Positions 23,478 through 33,830 of a stretch of DNA of 64,000 nt are shown in pieces (position 1 is the stretch's first letter; the number at the start of each line of letters is the position of its first letter). The stretch covers positions 2,997,751-3,061,750 of the forward strand of contig OY101118.1 of assembly GCA_956465555.1 (NCBI GenBank), given 5' to 3'. The stretch comes from Nitzschia sp. pyKryTriq1. Its lineage: Eukaryota; Bacillariophyta; Bacillariophyceae; Bacillariales; Bacillariaceae. Made by a program: the position numbers and the translations under genes. A model generated the notes under the pieces. The model was given only the letters and a program-made list of their open reading frames with translations, was not told where the DNA came from and ran no database searches.

Positions 23478-24446
23478 ATGACTGTAGAAGCAGTGGTACC
23501 TGAACATGAGATTTCCTCGGTGAATTGTTCCGCCACCCCCACCGCCACCTCCAGCACCGCCACCAAGACCAAGCAAGAGACTCACTGGACCGACGCGCAA
23601 GTCCGGTGGACCGCGGCGAATCATAATCAGGAGCAGAGCGATCACAACAACGCCGATGATGAAGAAGACGATGAGGACAGTCGAAGCTCCTCTTCTTTTC
23701 AGCCTGATCCTACTCAAACCTTTTCACATCGGTTTTCGTTCCGAGAGAAAACCATTGACATTAATTTGAGAGGCTACGAAGAACAATCGGACACAATATA
23801 CATTTCGACCGGTTTGACGCTTTGGCGATCGTCAGAGCTCTTGTGCGAGTACATGATAGGTCACGGCATTCAGAGAATTGAAAATATGAAGAAGACTCAA
23901 GACGAGAAGCGGGGAGCCAGAATGCTTGAACTGGGATCTGGACTCGGTCTCGCTGGAATTCTGGCGTATCGACTTCTTTCGGAAATGTCATTGTCCCAAG
24001 CCAGCCTCGAGCAGGAAGAGGTACAAAACACAATCGTCCTGACAGACGGGGATACGAACGCATTGAGCGTCCTTCGACAAAACGTTGAATGCAACACCAG
24101 TCCGCCAGTTTCAACTCCGATTTTTGTCGAACAGTTGCTTTGGGGAAAGGCGACGGCCAATTCCTTTCTACAACAACGACAGCACAATGGACGAACATTT
24201 GATTTTATCCTAGCCGCCGACGCCATATATGTCTTAGCCAATGTGGCACCGTTACTCGAGACCGTTCAAACTTTGTTGCAACGACCCCACGGAGAATTTT
24301 GGTTTTCCTATTGCCGTCGTCGTCAGGTTTCGGTCCAGATTGATGATGTTCTCCAAGCGGCCAACGAGATCGGGCTTTTTCATGAACTTGTCATGGAAGA
24401 TGGCGATATTTTAGTCTATGTCGTTCGATGGAAACAGGACGTGTGA
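23478..24446 (+). CDS. METTL21/Methyltransf_16-type protein lysine methyltransferase
   Basis: Single exon, 322 residues. A disordered N-terminus rich in Thr, Asp and Glu (about 85 residues) precedes a seven-beta-strand methyltransferase. The segment TGLTLWRSSELLCEYM matches the family's 'W.....L..Y' pre-motif; SAM motif I is LELGSGLGLAGI; a strand ends VLTDGD (acidic ribose-binding residue), and FDFILAADAIYV fits the family's post-motif D-x-x-Y. Such enzymes methylate lysines of chaperones, calmodulin or elongation factors in the cytosol; the substrate cannot be assigned here. Confidence 0.8.
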   Translation: MTVEAVVPEHEISSVNCSATPTATSSTATKTKQETHWTDAQVRWTAANHNQEQSDHNNADDEEDDEDSRSSSSFQPDPTQTFSHRFSFREKTIDINLRGYEEQSDTIYISTGLTLWRSSELLCEYMIGHGIQRIENMKKTQDEKRGARMLELGSGLGLAGILAYRLLSEMSLSQASLEQEEVQNTIVLTDGDTNALSVLRQNVECNTSPPVSTPIFVEQLLWGKATANSFLQQRQHNGRTFDFILAADAIYVLANVAPLLETVQTLLQRPHGEFWFSYCRRRQVSVQIDDVLQAANEIGLFHELVMEDGDILVYVVRWKQDV

Positions 24447-25098
24447 GGGGCAGAGCTTCACGAAATGAGAACTCTTCGACTTGTTGCTGCTTGCATTCGT
24501 GAGCGGAACTACTTGCTTGTAGAACAACCGGGAACATCGTACAAAGAGCCTCTATACTTAATCAGTAAGCTCTGCCGCAATTGACACCATCGTATATTCC
24601 TCGACGGCATTGGGGTCAACAGCTTTCAAATAGAACTCTCAAGCCTCGAGATCCTTCCTTTTTGCTAGAGAACATGATAAAGCGCATGCGTGGTTCGGCA
24701 AAAGGCTGCAACTAGTACTCATGACATCCATCGAACTTTTGAAATATTTACTCATATTTGATGTCTAGTACGAGTACTTCGGTACTGTTTCTTGGAGCAA
24801 ATCCTCTTGTAGTCTACATACTTGATCATGTTGCCAGGAGAAATGAAAGACGGGTATAGCAAGTAAATCATATTGTGGTGGTGGTAGCGCACATTTCTAG
24901 TCTAATTTAGTTGTAGCTATGTTGTAGCGTGCGTATAGGCAGTGCCCATGTTGGCCTGAATAGCATAAACCTGTGAAGATTATGAAATGTCTCGAGTGGC
25001 TCGACACTGGCTCTCAGTAACGAAGAACCCATCTGGTGTGACTGTCGGTCACCTTGCTATATCTCCTCTCGTTCGACGATCCTTCTGGAATGATTCAT
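24447..25098. other. Intergenic spacer, nothing recognised
   Basis: About 650 bp with no coding signal, RNA gene or repeat that I can support. Confidence 0.5.
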
Positions 25099-25371
25099 TC
25101 ATTCCTCTGAAGTAAGCAGTCGGTCTTCATTCATCCAGCAATCGAAGTCGCATAATTCATCCGATGCTAGGATTTGTTCGACCCTCTCCAGGATTGCAAG
25201 AAGATGCGACCTTTCGTCGTCACAATTCTTCCTTCCCTCTTCAACATGATGAGAAGTATCAGTTCTCATCGTTCTCCCTGATCGCAGAATAACAAGGTGC
25301 CCTGATGGTAAGGAATTTGAATAGAGGCTGGTGGGAGCGATAGAAGAAGATGAAGACGAGGCGAGCTTCAT
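25099..25371 (-). CDS. Possible small hypothetical protein
   Basis: 90-residue open frame with ATG at 25371. The N-terminus is Ser-rich, the middle basic (RSGRTMRTDTSHH), and the C-terminus is helical and acidic (HLLAILERVEQILASDELCDFDCW). No family recognised. It may be a real short gene or chance; there is no neighbouring support. Confidence 0.3.
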   Translation of the reverse strand: MKLASSSSSSIAPTSLYSNSLPSGHLVILRSGRTMRTDTSHHVEEGRKNCDDERSHLLAILERVEQILASDELCDFDCWMNEDRLLTSEE

Positions 25372-25486
25372 GTTTGTTTCAGGCGTTTTTTCAATGATGC
25401 GAAATAAAATGCGAGAGAGGTGAGGTGTGTGCTATCGGTACCAGCGGTAATAGACTACCAGTTGTTACTTCGTAATAATAGACAAT

Positions 25487-25717
25487 ACTCGTAGATAGAG
25501 CGAGTAGATAGTACCGGTACATGGTAGCAACAACATGATAACTAATTTCCACCGGCCATTCCGACCATTCCGAGCTTCGGAGCGCTATTGTCGGAATGGC
25601 CGGTGGAAATTAGTCATCATGTTGTTGCTACTATATGTACCGGTACTATCTACTCACTCTATCTACGAGTGCGGGCCTGCCGTTCCGACCATTCCGAGCG
25701 TCGGAGCGCTATTGTCC
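25487..25717. repeat. Foldback (MITE-like) element with 80-bp arms
   Basis: The left arm 25487-25565 (79 nt) and right arm 25590-25670 (81 nt) are near-perfect inverted copies with two base differences and one 2-nt indel by eye. They flank a 24-nt loop, itself partly palindromic (CCGAGCTTCGGAGC). The loop-proximal motif is repeated in direct orientation at 25683-25716 with one change, so the element looks compound. The arms contain TACCGGTA. A transcript would form a long hairpin. Confidence 0.85.
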
Positions 25718-26351
25718 TTAAATAGGTTGACATTCACAACATGCATGAGGAAGCAGGTTTGGGTTTCAACACAGAATAAATAATAATCCTTCACGAAAAA
25801 TATCTTTTGTTCTTTCGAACAATAAATAACCGGTCACACTAAAAGTAATCCTCATTTAAAAAGGGGCCTGAAGTGAGAGAACTCGAAGAACAAGTCCCTT
25901 CGAGTATTTTTGATGATGATATTTTGCGGTACATAGCGCCTTTGATCCGTTTTAAAAAGCCCCAGATAGAAACCTTGATCATGAATTATTCCCTGCGGGT
26001 CTTTTGTTCTGTTCTGTACCGGTACTGGTACAGTCAAGTAGACTACTAGTAAAAGGCGGGTGACAAATCTCGCTCGCGCTCGGTATGAGTGCGAGTACAA
26101 CAGGTACTGGTATTACTGTACTATCTTGTACCAGGTACATTAGAACACAATCGAAGCAGCGTCTCCGATTTCTCATTTCATGAAAGCGCTCTACCGGTAT
26201 GAGTACTACCGGTTCTACTAGCTATTGAGTACAATACAAGCAACAACAGAGGTTGGTAGGCACTTGGCACATTCGTCCCAGTATTTTTTGATTTATGCTA
26301 TGAGCGGTGGGCTCACAATTTTGAAAGTTAACAAGAACGACATTCCAAACG
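25718..26351. other. Intergenic spacer upstream of HA-domain gene
   Basis: AT-rich at 25780-25860, then TACCGGTACTGG palindromic strings at 26010-26215. No gene recognised. Confidence 0.45.
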
Positions 26352-27428
26352 ATGACGACAACAGGCCACATATACTCCTCCTCTATAACAAAAGAAAGTT
26401 TATTCTTTCCTGCTCTTTGGGACTCTTTCCATAACATCAACACCGTCGAGGGTGAAGGAGTCCAAGACTCGGCAGCAGAGGCTGCAGCACTGCCGATAGT
26501 GGAAATAAGTCTCACAAATAATACTAACTTCTGGGACGACGGCGAAAACGAGTTCCGCCGTATTTTCGAAATTATCGAGAGCGCCGAGGATGTAATGTCG
26601 GCCATACCTCACTATGACAACTTTTTTGAGCAAGACATTCGTTATGAGCCAACTCCTATCGGCCCATCCGGTATTCAGAAGATCGTCGAACTAGCCGACA
26701 CCAAGCATAATGGTATCAAGAAGCAGCAAGCCGACCTGAGCCTTACGAGCGTAATGAACAGATCCTTGAAGCGTTTAGCCGACCAGGAAAGAGACGATTG
26801 CCTTACCTCATTCAGCTTTGGTAAAGACCACGACCAACAATGTCGTAAGAAGCAGCGCCTTTCTTCGTGTGTGCGGCGACCCATCCTCGTCAGGAGTGCC
26901 ACGATCGAGCAAGAAGAACCAAGCAATATTGATACTGCTGCGCCGAAGAAGGAAACTTCTTCTTTTTTCAGCATTAATCAAGCCGAACAATGGATGGAAC
27001 GCTTCGAAGACTTGGTACAATTCGAGGCCAAGATGGGACATTGCCTTGTGCCCCACACCTACCCACCAAACCAGAAACTTGCTCAATGGATCAAACGCCA
27101 AAGATACCAGTACAAACTCAAGATGTCGGGCCGCCATTCCACTTTGACAGACGCTCGTCAAAAAGAACTTGAAGATATGGGTTTTGTTTGGGAGAGTCAC
27201 AAAGCTGCTTGGCAAGAGCGATTGGAAACCCTAAAAGTCTTTCAAGCCAGATACGGACACTGTATGGTCCCCACCAAGTCCGAAGAAGACAAGCCATTGG
27301 CAATTTGGGTGAAATGCCAACGCCGTCAGCTCAGACTTTTTCGGCTTGGGCAACGTTCAACAATGACCGCAGAGCGCTTCGAAGAGCTTGAGAAGCTGGG
27401 TTTCAAATGGAATCCTAGAAATCTATGA
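26352..27428 (+). CDS. Helicase-associated (HA) domain protein, paralogue A
   Basis: Single exon, 358 residues. The N-terminal 200 residues are mostly disordered, with an EPTPIGPSG motif (about residue 100). Then follow two consecutive helicase-associated domains: the first from WMERFEDLVQFEAKMGHCLVP to LEDMGFVWESH, the second from WQERLETLKVFQARYGHCMVP to LEKLGFKWNPR. Each has the usual three-helix pattern with 'W......L..F....GHC.VP....L..WV..QR'. No helicase motor domain is present. The HA fold is thought to bind nucleic acid; free-standing HA proteins are greatly expanded in diatoms and are candidate regulators. Its closest relative here is the inverted copy at 29559-30914. Confidence 0.78.
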   Translation: MTTTGHIYSSSITKESLFFPALWDSFHNINTVEGEGVQDSAAEAAALPIVEISLTNNTNFWDDGENEFRRIFEIIESAEDVMSAIPHYDNFFEQDIRYEPTPIGPSGIQKIVELADTKHNGIKKQQADLSLTSVMNRSLKRLADQERDDCLTSFSFGKDHDQQCRKKQRLSSCVRRPILVRSATIEQEEPSNIDTAAPKKETSSFFSINQAEQWMERFEDLVQFEAKMGHCLVPHTYPPNQKLAQWIKRQRYQYKLKMSGRHSTLTDARQKELEDMGFVWESHKAAWQERLETLKVFQARYGHCMVPTKSEEDKPLAIWVKCQRRQLRLFRLGQRSTMTAERFEELEKLGFKWNPRNL

Positions 27429-27582
27429 GGAAAACTTAATTTTGCAATTTCTAAACCTAAAAAATGATTTGTATATATTTCACGCTTCAGCTTCTTTGGA
27501 GCAATGGGTGTTCAACGTTCCTTAGAATCAATCCTCCGCAACTGTAGGATACTTTATATAATGCCGGAAGGGACATATTGCA

Positions 27583-28544
27583 CTACCAATCCACGGTACC
27601 ATCAAATTCAGGTTCTCCTGGATTTCGTAGAAAATGCAATGGACTACGTTTGGCATCGGACCCAAAGAACCACCCACTGTGAGAGGCATCTGCTTCAAAA
27701 AGACAGTACCGGAGAGATACCGTACCATCTTCGGGTTTCTTGCCTCCACCCCAATGTTTCGTCATGTTGGTCTCAATGTAACCGGGCGACAGACAATATA
27801 CCGAGATGTTCCGACTTGCCAGCTGTTTTGCCAGTAGCATGGTGTAGGCGGTGAGCAAAGCTTTTGAGAGACCGTAGTGGTCGGTGCCTGGTCCGCCATG
27901 GGCCGGGTCCTCGGGAGGGACGCCTCTATTGAACTCTTGTAGGATTTCTTCCCAGACAATATCCGGATTGCAAAGTTTCTTTTGCCGTTCCACTGGCTGG
28001 GCAGCCACATAAAGAGGCCCGGATCCACTCCCCACATTCACAATTTTGGACCCCAAGGGATCCAAGAGATCGGAAAAGGCATCGACGACGCGCTTGGCAC
28101 CCATAAAATTTACATTCATGACATCTTGGTTTGTCACACCCGCGTGTCCTAGACCTGTACCCGCATTGTTGACGATCGCAGTCAATGTCACATCTTTATC
28201 TTTGAGCTGCCGGGCCGCGGCCTGAACGGATTCGTCGCTGGCCACATCCAACACCAAGAGCTCCACCGACCCTTTGCCTTCGGAATGTAGCTTGACTTGC
28301 TCGACCGCCATTTCGCCGCGTTCAGCGCTCCGGGCTCCCAAATAGACGTGTGCTCCGTGGTCCTTGCATAATTGCTTGCACAAGGCCAAACCAATCCCTG
28401 AAAACGAATACAGGGCGACACTTTTGTGAGAATACTGTACTTGTATCGCACGTACTGCAGTCAGAGTGTTCCTATCCACCGTGGTCTACCGTACTTGCCT
28501 GTATTCGCTCCTGTGACGAGAATTGTGGGTGGTGGTGACGACAT
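27583..28544 (-). CDS. Carbonyl-reductase-like short-chain dehydrogenase
   Basis: Two exons, 28544-28499 and 28397-27583; 286 residues. The join gives TILVTGANTGIGLALCKQL, the Rossmann TGxxxGIG motif. The only frame-preserving donor is GC (ACAG|GCAAGT), so this is a GC-AG intron of 101 bp. Other SDR landmarks: NNAG (about residue 95), a Ser in VGSGSG, catalytic YGLSK and a LSPGYIETNM segment. The extra stretch before the YxxxK motif resembles the CBR1 insertion, so NADPH-dependent reduction of carbonyls is likely. Cytosolic, since no targeting signal is seen. The gene lies between the two inverted HA-domain genes. Confidence 0.8.
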
Positions 28545-29558
28545 GATGCTGCTGCGATCAACAACTAAACGAGGAGTTAGAGTGAGTCCGTCTTCGAAAT
28601 ACAGAGACGTCCTTTTGTAGTAACCAAGAAGCATCCCAGTCTTCTTGCATCGTCGCATCCCGCATCCCACCCGTCTCCTCTGTCATCAACAACGTCCATC
28701 GTCGACGCATCACACGCATCATTGCAAAAATCAAAGCAAGATCAAAAAGATCTTCACCGAAACAGGGGAGGGGGAGAGATCTTGCTTTCAATTTCGCGCC
28801 CCCCACCGTACACGTACAGCGACTACTGGTACGAGTACACTCGTACTGTAGGTACGTGCTGTACCGGAGGTACTCCGCCCCTTTCTGCAGAAAAACCGCA
28901 TCAGCCGGCTGATGCACAGACGCGCGTCCTTCCGTCGCTATTGCTACCGGTACAGTACTGGTATAAAGCTCGACAGCCAGCCAGACGGAGGCAGAAGGAG
29001 TGTTGGGAAGTGTTGATTGTCGATTTTCCATTTCAACGGCCGACAAAAATGAGATCAAGTAGATTCTGGTACTCGTTCTACGAAGCCCTGCGAAAGTGCC
29101 TCGGGTGGCACTTTACGCGCAAAACACCGCGTGATTTCTGAGTATGGATATGCGCAGAAGATGATGAGGAGTGAGTGTTAGTAGTTCTTGAAGTGGATTT
29201 TCGATTTTTGACTTGCTTTTGACCATGGGCGGCCCCTGGAGGAAGCAGGAAGCGCAGCGTTGCGGGGAAACGCGTCGGCAGAGGGAATCGCCAGCATCTC
29301 GCATCTTGCGGCGACTTTGCAGTCATATATCACTAAAATGAGGCTAGTTTGCTTGGCAGATAAAAATAAGCACGGAAAACACGAAGGAGCAAGAGAAGAG
29401 ACGAGGACGGCTACTTGTACGTCGAGCGCAGAACCTACTGCATCCACCGCCACCAAGGGGTGGGGGGATCTACAGTAGTTTTATCGAGGCTACATCAATA
29501 CCGATATTGAATTCAACCTCCCCTAGTATGGTTGACTTATGATGTGTTTGTTCTGCTA
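28545..29558. other. Intergenic region between SDR and second HA gene
   Basis: About 1 kb. Holds the SDR promoter side and GTAC-rich strings at 28805-28960. Several open frames on both strands show no family signature. Confidence 0.45.
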
Positions 29559-30914
29559 CTACAGGCCTCGGGGATTCCATTCAAAATTCATAGAATCCAA
29601 CTCGGCAATACGCTCGTCATCCAGAGTGCAGGGCTCTCCCCGCTGATGGAGCTTCCACTGACGGCGTTGGCACTTGACCCAGACCGCCAATGAACGATCG
29701 TGATACCGAGGGGGTACTCGACAATTCCCATATTGGGCGCGGTACACTTTCAAGTCATGGATCTTCTCGCACCAAGCGGCTTGGTGGGAATGCCAAACAA
29801 ATCCAACCGACTCCAGCTGCATTAGTCGATCTTCACTCAAACTGGATCGTTGGCCAGAGGTTTTGAGTTTGTACTGATAACGTTGGCGTTTGACCCACTG
29901 AGCCAACTTTGGGTTCTCCGGAAAAGTGTGTGGGACGAGGCAGTGGCCCATTTTGGCCTTGAATAGAAGCAATTCTTCAAACTTTTCCAACCATTGGTCG
30001 ACTTGGGAAACGCGGTACCGGACTTTTCTTCCTTTACTGATGGCTCCTCCTGGTGATACTACTTGTACGCCACCCGCGGATCGCTCACTGGATCTGGCCA
30101 TCAGGTCGTCCGAGGCCGCATGGAGGCCGAAGGAGTGTGGTGGCAGTGCACCAATTATTTCGTCATCCTCCGAATACGAGTCGTCACTCATGAATGCCGA
30201 GGATGAAAGCTTGTGGAAAAAGCGAACCGGGATGCTGGAATATTCGAGCAAGCCCTTCTTGTTGTTCTCGTCCAGTCGTCGTCTTTTGTGGTCACCACCA
30301 AGAATTTGCTTCTGGGGGTAACAATCGTGCTCGACTTCGTCGTTGTCGTCCCACCACACCATGCGGCCCCCATCATCTTTCATATCAGCAGGTGGCGAAG
30401 AAGAAGAGCTCCTGATCAATGAAGGAGTGTCATCGATGACGCTTGGTGGCGGCGGCCCGCAGTCCCTTGTAAAGGAAAGTTGATGGATGGTTGGAAAGGA
30501 AAGAAACGTTGCACCAGGTCCGATTGGAGTAGGCTCGAGGTCCACTGCCTCAAACGACTGATTGGATGTCCAATTGTCGCCATTGTTTGGAGAAGATGGG
30601 CGATGCACTACTGCCTCGGCGTCTTCGATGACATGAAGAAGGAATTCCATTTGACCCTCGACTCCTTGCGGCATTCCGGCCGCATTTAGTACGTTGTCTT
30701 TCTCTGCACAAGAAAGTCGAATGGCGTCAGTGAGGAGATCATTGCTCTCGAAATCGATGGTGTGGCGATGCCTAAGTTGGATCCATTGCGTACCTGCTGC
30801 TTCCCACCTCCTCTCAGCTGAGCAATCCCAGGCTTCGTTGGCACTTCTCCTGCAAGTCTTAGCACTGGTCGGGGTCATGATGAAGTTGTTGAGATAAGCA
30901 ATGCTGGCTTGCAT
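29559..30914 (-). CDS. Helicase-associated (HA) domain protein, paralogue B
   Basis: Single exon, 451 residues. Same architecture as the gene at 26352-27428: disordered N-terminus with LEPTPIGPG, then two HA domains (WLEKFEELLLFKAKMGHCLVP..., WCEKIHDLKVYRAQYGNCRVP...) ending FEWNPRGL. The two proteins are highly similar through both HA domains but differ in the N-terminus, where this copy carries extra Ser/Asp-rich and GGG-type inserts. Opposite orientation and a single gene between them suggest an inverted local duplication. Confidence 0.78.
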   Translation of the reverse strand: MQASIAYLNNFIMTPTSAKTCRRSANEAWDCSAERRWEAAGTQWIQLRHRHTIDFESNDLLTDAIRLSCAEKDNVLNAAGMPQGVEGQMEFLLHVIEDAEAVVHRPSSPNNGDNWTSNQSFEAVDLEPTPIGPGATFLSFPTIHQLSFTRDCGPPPPSVIDDTPSLIRSSSSSPPADMKDDGGRMVWWDDNDEVEHDCYPQKQILGGDHKRRRLDENNKKGLLEYSSIPVRFFHKLSSSAFMSDDSYSEDDEIIGALPPHSFGLHAASDDLMARSSERSAGGVQVVSPGGAISKGRKVRYRVSQVDQWLEKFEELLLFKAKMGHCLVPHTFPENPKLAQWVKRQRYQYKLKTSGQRSSLSEDRLMQLESVGFVWHSHQAAWCEKIHDLKVYRAQYGNCRVPPRYHDRSLAVWVKCQRRQWKLHQRGEPCTLDDERIAELDSMNFEWNPRGL

Positions 30915-31440
30915 TCTGTAATCTTTTTTATTTTTGTGTGCAATGTACTTGTATTCGTAGTGAGACGTTCACTATTTAGCAGCTCATTAAAAAAGTGAGA
31001 CAAACCAACACCTCGAGACTGAAACTATTAAAATATTTGATTCCTTCTGCAATACCAAGGAGACGGGTTATACCGTAGACTACTCCCTACCGGTACCTGT
31101 GGTACCTCCCACAGGGGTCAAAAGCTTCGCTCTCTACCTAGTTTTATGGCGCTTTGCGAGTAATAATTGAGAAAAGGCGGGACCAAAAATACTCTAGAAT
31201 GAGAGGGTCTCCTCTGGTCTTCTGTCGAAAACCGCTACTACCAGGTTCTGTAGAAGTATCTCCACGCGAGTAGAAAATGAAAACCACGGCTCGCGAGCGC
31301 TGCTCTCCCGCCAGTGACCTCTCTCGCTCTCCCTCTCTCTCTCTACAGGTACCGCTGGTACTGTAGTACCGGGGTAGTCTGCGTACTGGGTTCTGGTCGT
31401 ACTCTCGTATCTTACTCTACTAGCGGTTCAGGGTAGAATA
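30915..31440. other. Intergenic spacer
   Basis: Contains TACCGGTACC strings near 31088, a CTCTCTC tract near 31318-31345 and GTACTGTAGTACCGG palindromes. No gene. Confidence 0.45.
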
Positions 31441-31450
31441 TACGGTACCG

Positions 31451-31550
31451 GTATGGAAAAAGAACCAGGGGAACAAAAACTTCTTCCATTAATTGTACCG
31501 GTATGGAAAAAGAACCAGGGCAACAAAAACTTCTTCCATTAATTGTACTG
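31451..31550. repeat. 50-bp tandem duplication
   Basis: Two head-to-tail 50-bp units (31451-31500 and 31501-31550) that differ at two positions. They begin GTATGGAAAAAGAACCAGGG. A diverged third copy with the following TGCATTACA..CTTGCTT sequence recurs around 31766-31830. Confidence 0.85.
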
Positions 31551-32281
31551 TCGAAAATGCATTACATTATGCCTTGCTTGTTTGTCCTCATCTGTTCAAT
31601 AGGATTCTACTTTACTAACTAGGTAGGTACTCGTATAATATCGGTACGGTACACGGTACGCTACTGCGAGTGTCTACCGGTAGATAGATAGGAGCTTAAA
31701 ATTCATTGTTCTTCCATTTTCTACCTTGAAGCGCCTTTAATGTACTGGTACAGTGCACCAGCAGGGACCAAGGAACAAAAACTTCCATTGTACTGTCATA
31801 AATAATGCATTACACTATACCTTGCTTATGGCCTTGCTACCTTGCGACCCCACCTACCGGTACAGTATGTAACCAAAACGGAACATTCACGTTTTATACT
31901 AGATTTTCTCCCGCCCAAACAACGCGTGTAGTCCGATGTCGAAATCGATTGAAGACGCGTTATTCCCCCGCGCGAGGAAAGCAGAGACTATTTCGACTGA
32001 GCGGACCCAAGAAGCCCAAAATTACAGCGATCGTTACAGCAAAATTTTCAGCAACTCGTTCTCGCTGCGAAAGAATTATGTAGTGTAAATAGGAATTCGG
32101 CGCTTTTCGGATGGTCGGACTGACCGTATTCCAGCGCTCTATTACAGCGCTACCAGGTACGGTAGCGACCAGCAGCAACAATATGAGATCAAAGAAGTTA
32201 GTTGGGCATCACCGCATTGCACGCAGCATAATGCGCAGATTACACATCATCATTATTACACCCCTGCGATGATTCGCAACA
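31551..32281. other. Intergenic spacer upstream of peptide deformylase
   Basis: Contains the diverged repeat copy at 31766-31830. No gene recognised. The peptide deformylase promoter should lie in the last few hundred bases. Confidence 0.45.
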
Positions 32282-33142
32282 ATGCTTGGTGTCACTACCA
32301 AGGTAACGAGACATTATCAAGCACCACTACTAGCATCACAACGATGTTCTTTCACGAAGAGTGTAAGCAGGAGCAGTGTTGAGAGTACGACGACGACGAA
32401 GGACTGTGGCTCGGAGGGTTCTTTACTATTGGAGAAAGTCCTAGTCAAAGGACATCCCTTGCTGTCCCAACCCACCCAATCGGTGACTGAGGAGATTTGG
32501 AACTCGACTTCCTTCCGCCAGGACTGTCAACGGTTGTGTGATACGCTACAAGCCTTTCGTTCGAAACATGGATACGGCCGTGCGATTGCAGGGCCGCAAA
32601 TCGGCCTTCCGTATCGGGTCTTGGCGCTCAATCTGACGACTGGTCGAAACGCCGACCACTATTTGAATAGTACGAGTAGCCTAGAAGGCGCCTCGCCGAT
32701 CGGCGCTTTCTGTCTCATTAATCCAGAAATTACGTGGAAGAGTAAAGATGAGACTCGTACCTTATGGGATGACTGTCTGTCCCTGCCGGATACCATGGTC
32801 CGTGTTCGACGCTATGAGCGAATTCAAGTGGAATGGACTCCTTGTCTGCTGAGCAACAACAATGGCAACAACGACAACAACGGCGACAACGGCGACAACG
32901 ACAACGACAACTCCTCTTTTCAAGAACGGATTGTATGGATGCCCAATCAACTCATCTTCGACTTATCGGAGCTCTTACAGCATGAAATTGATCATTTGGA
33001 AGGGAGACTTGCCACCGATCTTGTGGAACACTACTACGCTGAGGGTCGTGGTCGTCAAGAGCAGTATCCTTCCATGGTATCACGTACAGAGTTTGAACAG
33101 AATATTGAGCACTACAAGTCGTATGTCGATTACGTTATTTGA
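32282..33142 (+). CDS. Peptide deformylase
   Basis: Single exon, 286 residues. After a basic, Ser/Thr-rich N-terminus that could be an organelle presequence come the three family motifs: GRAIAGPQIG (motif I, about residue 100), DDCLSLP (motif II, normally EGCLS; Cys is a metal ligand) and QHEIDHLEGRL (motif III, HExxH). The enzyme removes the N-formyl group from new organelle-encoded proteins. A low-complexity insert (NNNGNNDNNGDNGDNDN) encoded by CAA/GAC repeats sits between motifs II and III. Motif II is a slight variant (Asp-Asp for Glu-Gly), the Cys and Leu-Ser kept. Confidence 0.83.
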   Translation: MLGVTTKVTRHYQAPLLASQRCSFTKSVSRSSVESTTTTKDCGSEGSLLLEKVLVKGHPLLSQPTQSVTEEIWNSTSFRQDCQRLCDTLQAFRSKHGYGRAIAGPQIGLPYRVLALNLTTGRNADHYLNSTSSLEGASPIGAFCLINPEITWKSKDETRTLWDDCLSLPDTMVRVRRYERIQVEWTPCLLSNNNGNNDNNGDNGDNDNDNSSFQERIVWMPNQLIFDLSELLQHEIDHLEGRLATDLVEHYYAEGRGRQEQYPSMVSRTEFEQNIEHYKSYVDYVI

Positions 33143-33288
33143 TGGTGGTTGGATGATGTACAAATATATTACCCCGGAGTACTGCAATACAGTCATGTAT
33201 GAATCTCGTGAGATCTTGCTTGCTCCTTCCGAAGAAGAATGGTGTTGGGAATGCTGACGTATTTTGTTGGTTCCTTTCGTCTTCCAAT

Positions 33289-33793
33289 CTACCAAAATGG
33301 GAAGAGAGAGGCGAGCAGAGATTTGGCATCTTCATGATGATGAATTGCGTCATTTTTGTGTAGAGCCAAGTGAGAGGGAGAGGCTAACAAGACCTGGCCT
33401 TCCATCAAGACTCGTGGGCTAGCTCTTGGCGAGATTGAAAACAAGTCATCGCTCATAGGAAGAACAGCAGTGGAGCGGAAGTTTTCTGGTCTAGCGAAGT
33501 TTCCAAGTGCCGCTTTTGTAAAAGGGATCTTGGTGGCGTTGCTGATATTTCCATTTCCGTAATTTGAAATGGGGCGAACGGGGGAAGGTTCTGTGTTGTC
33601 AGCACTACCTTCAGATGCATTTGGCAATTGATCGAGATACTGGTTTGCACGAATGGCGAAATCGAGTAGACTTTCTTCAGCCCATCGATTATCAGTCAAC
33701 GTTGTTTCTTGGTGGTTGTGACCATCTTGAACGGCCGGCTGGTGGTAGGCAGTGTGGTGCTGCTGTTCCTCGCCGAGATAGTGTTTGTCGCTC

Positions 33794-33830
<37 letters not shown>

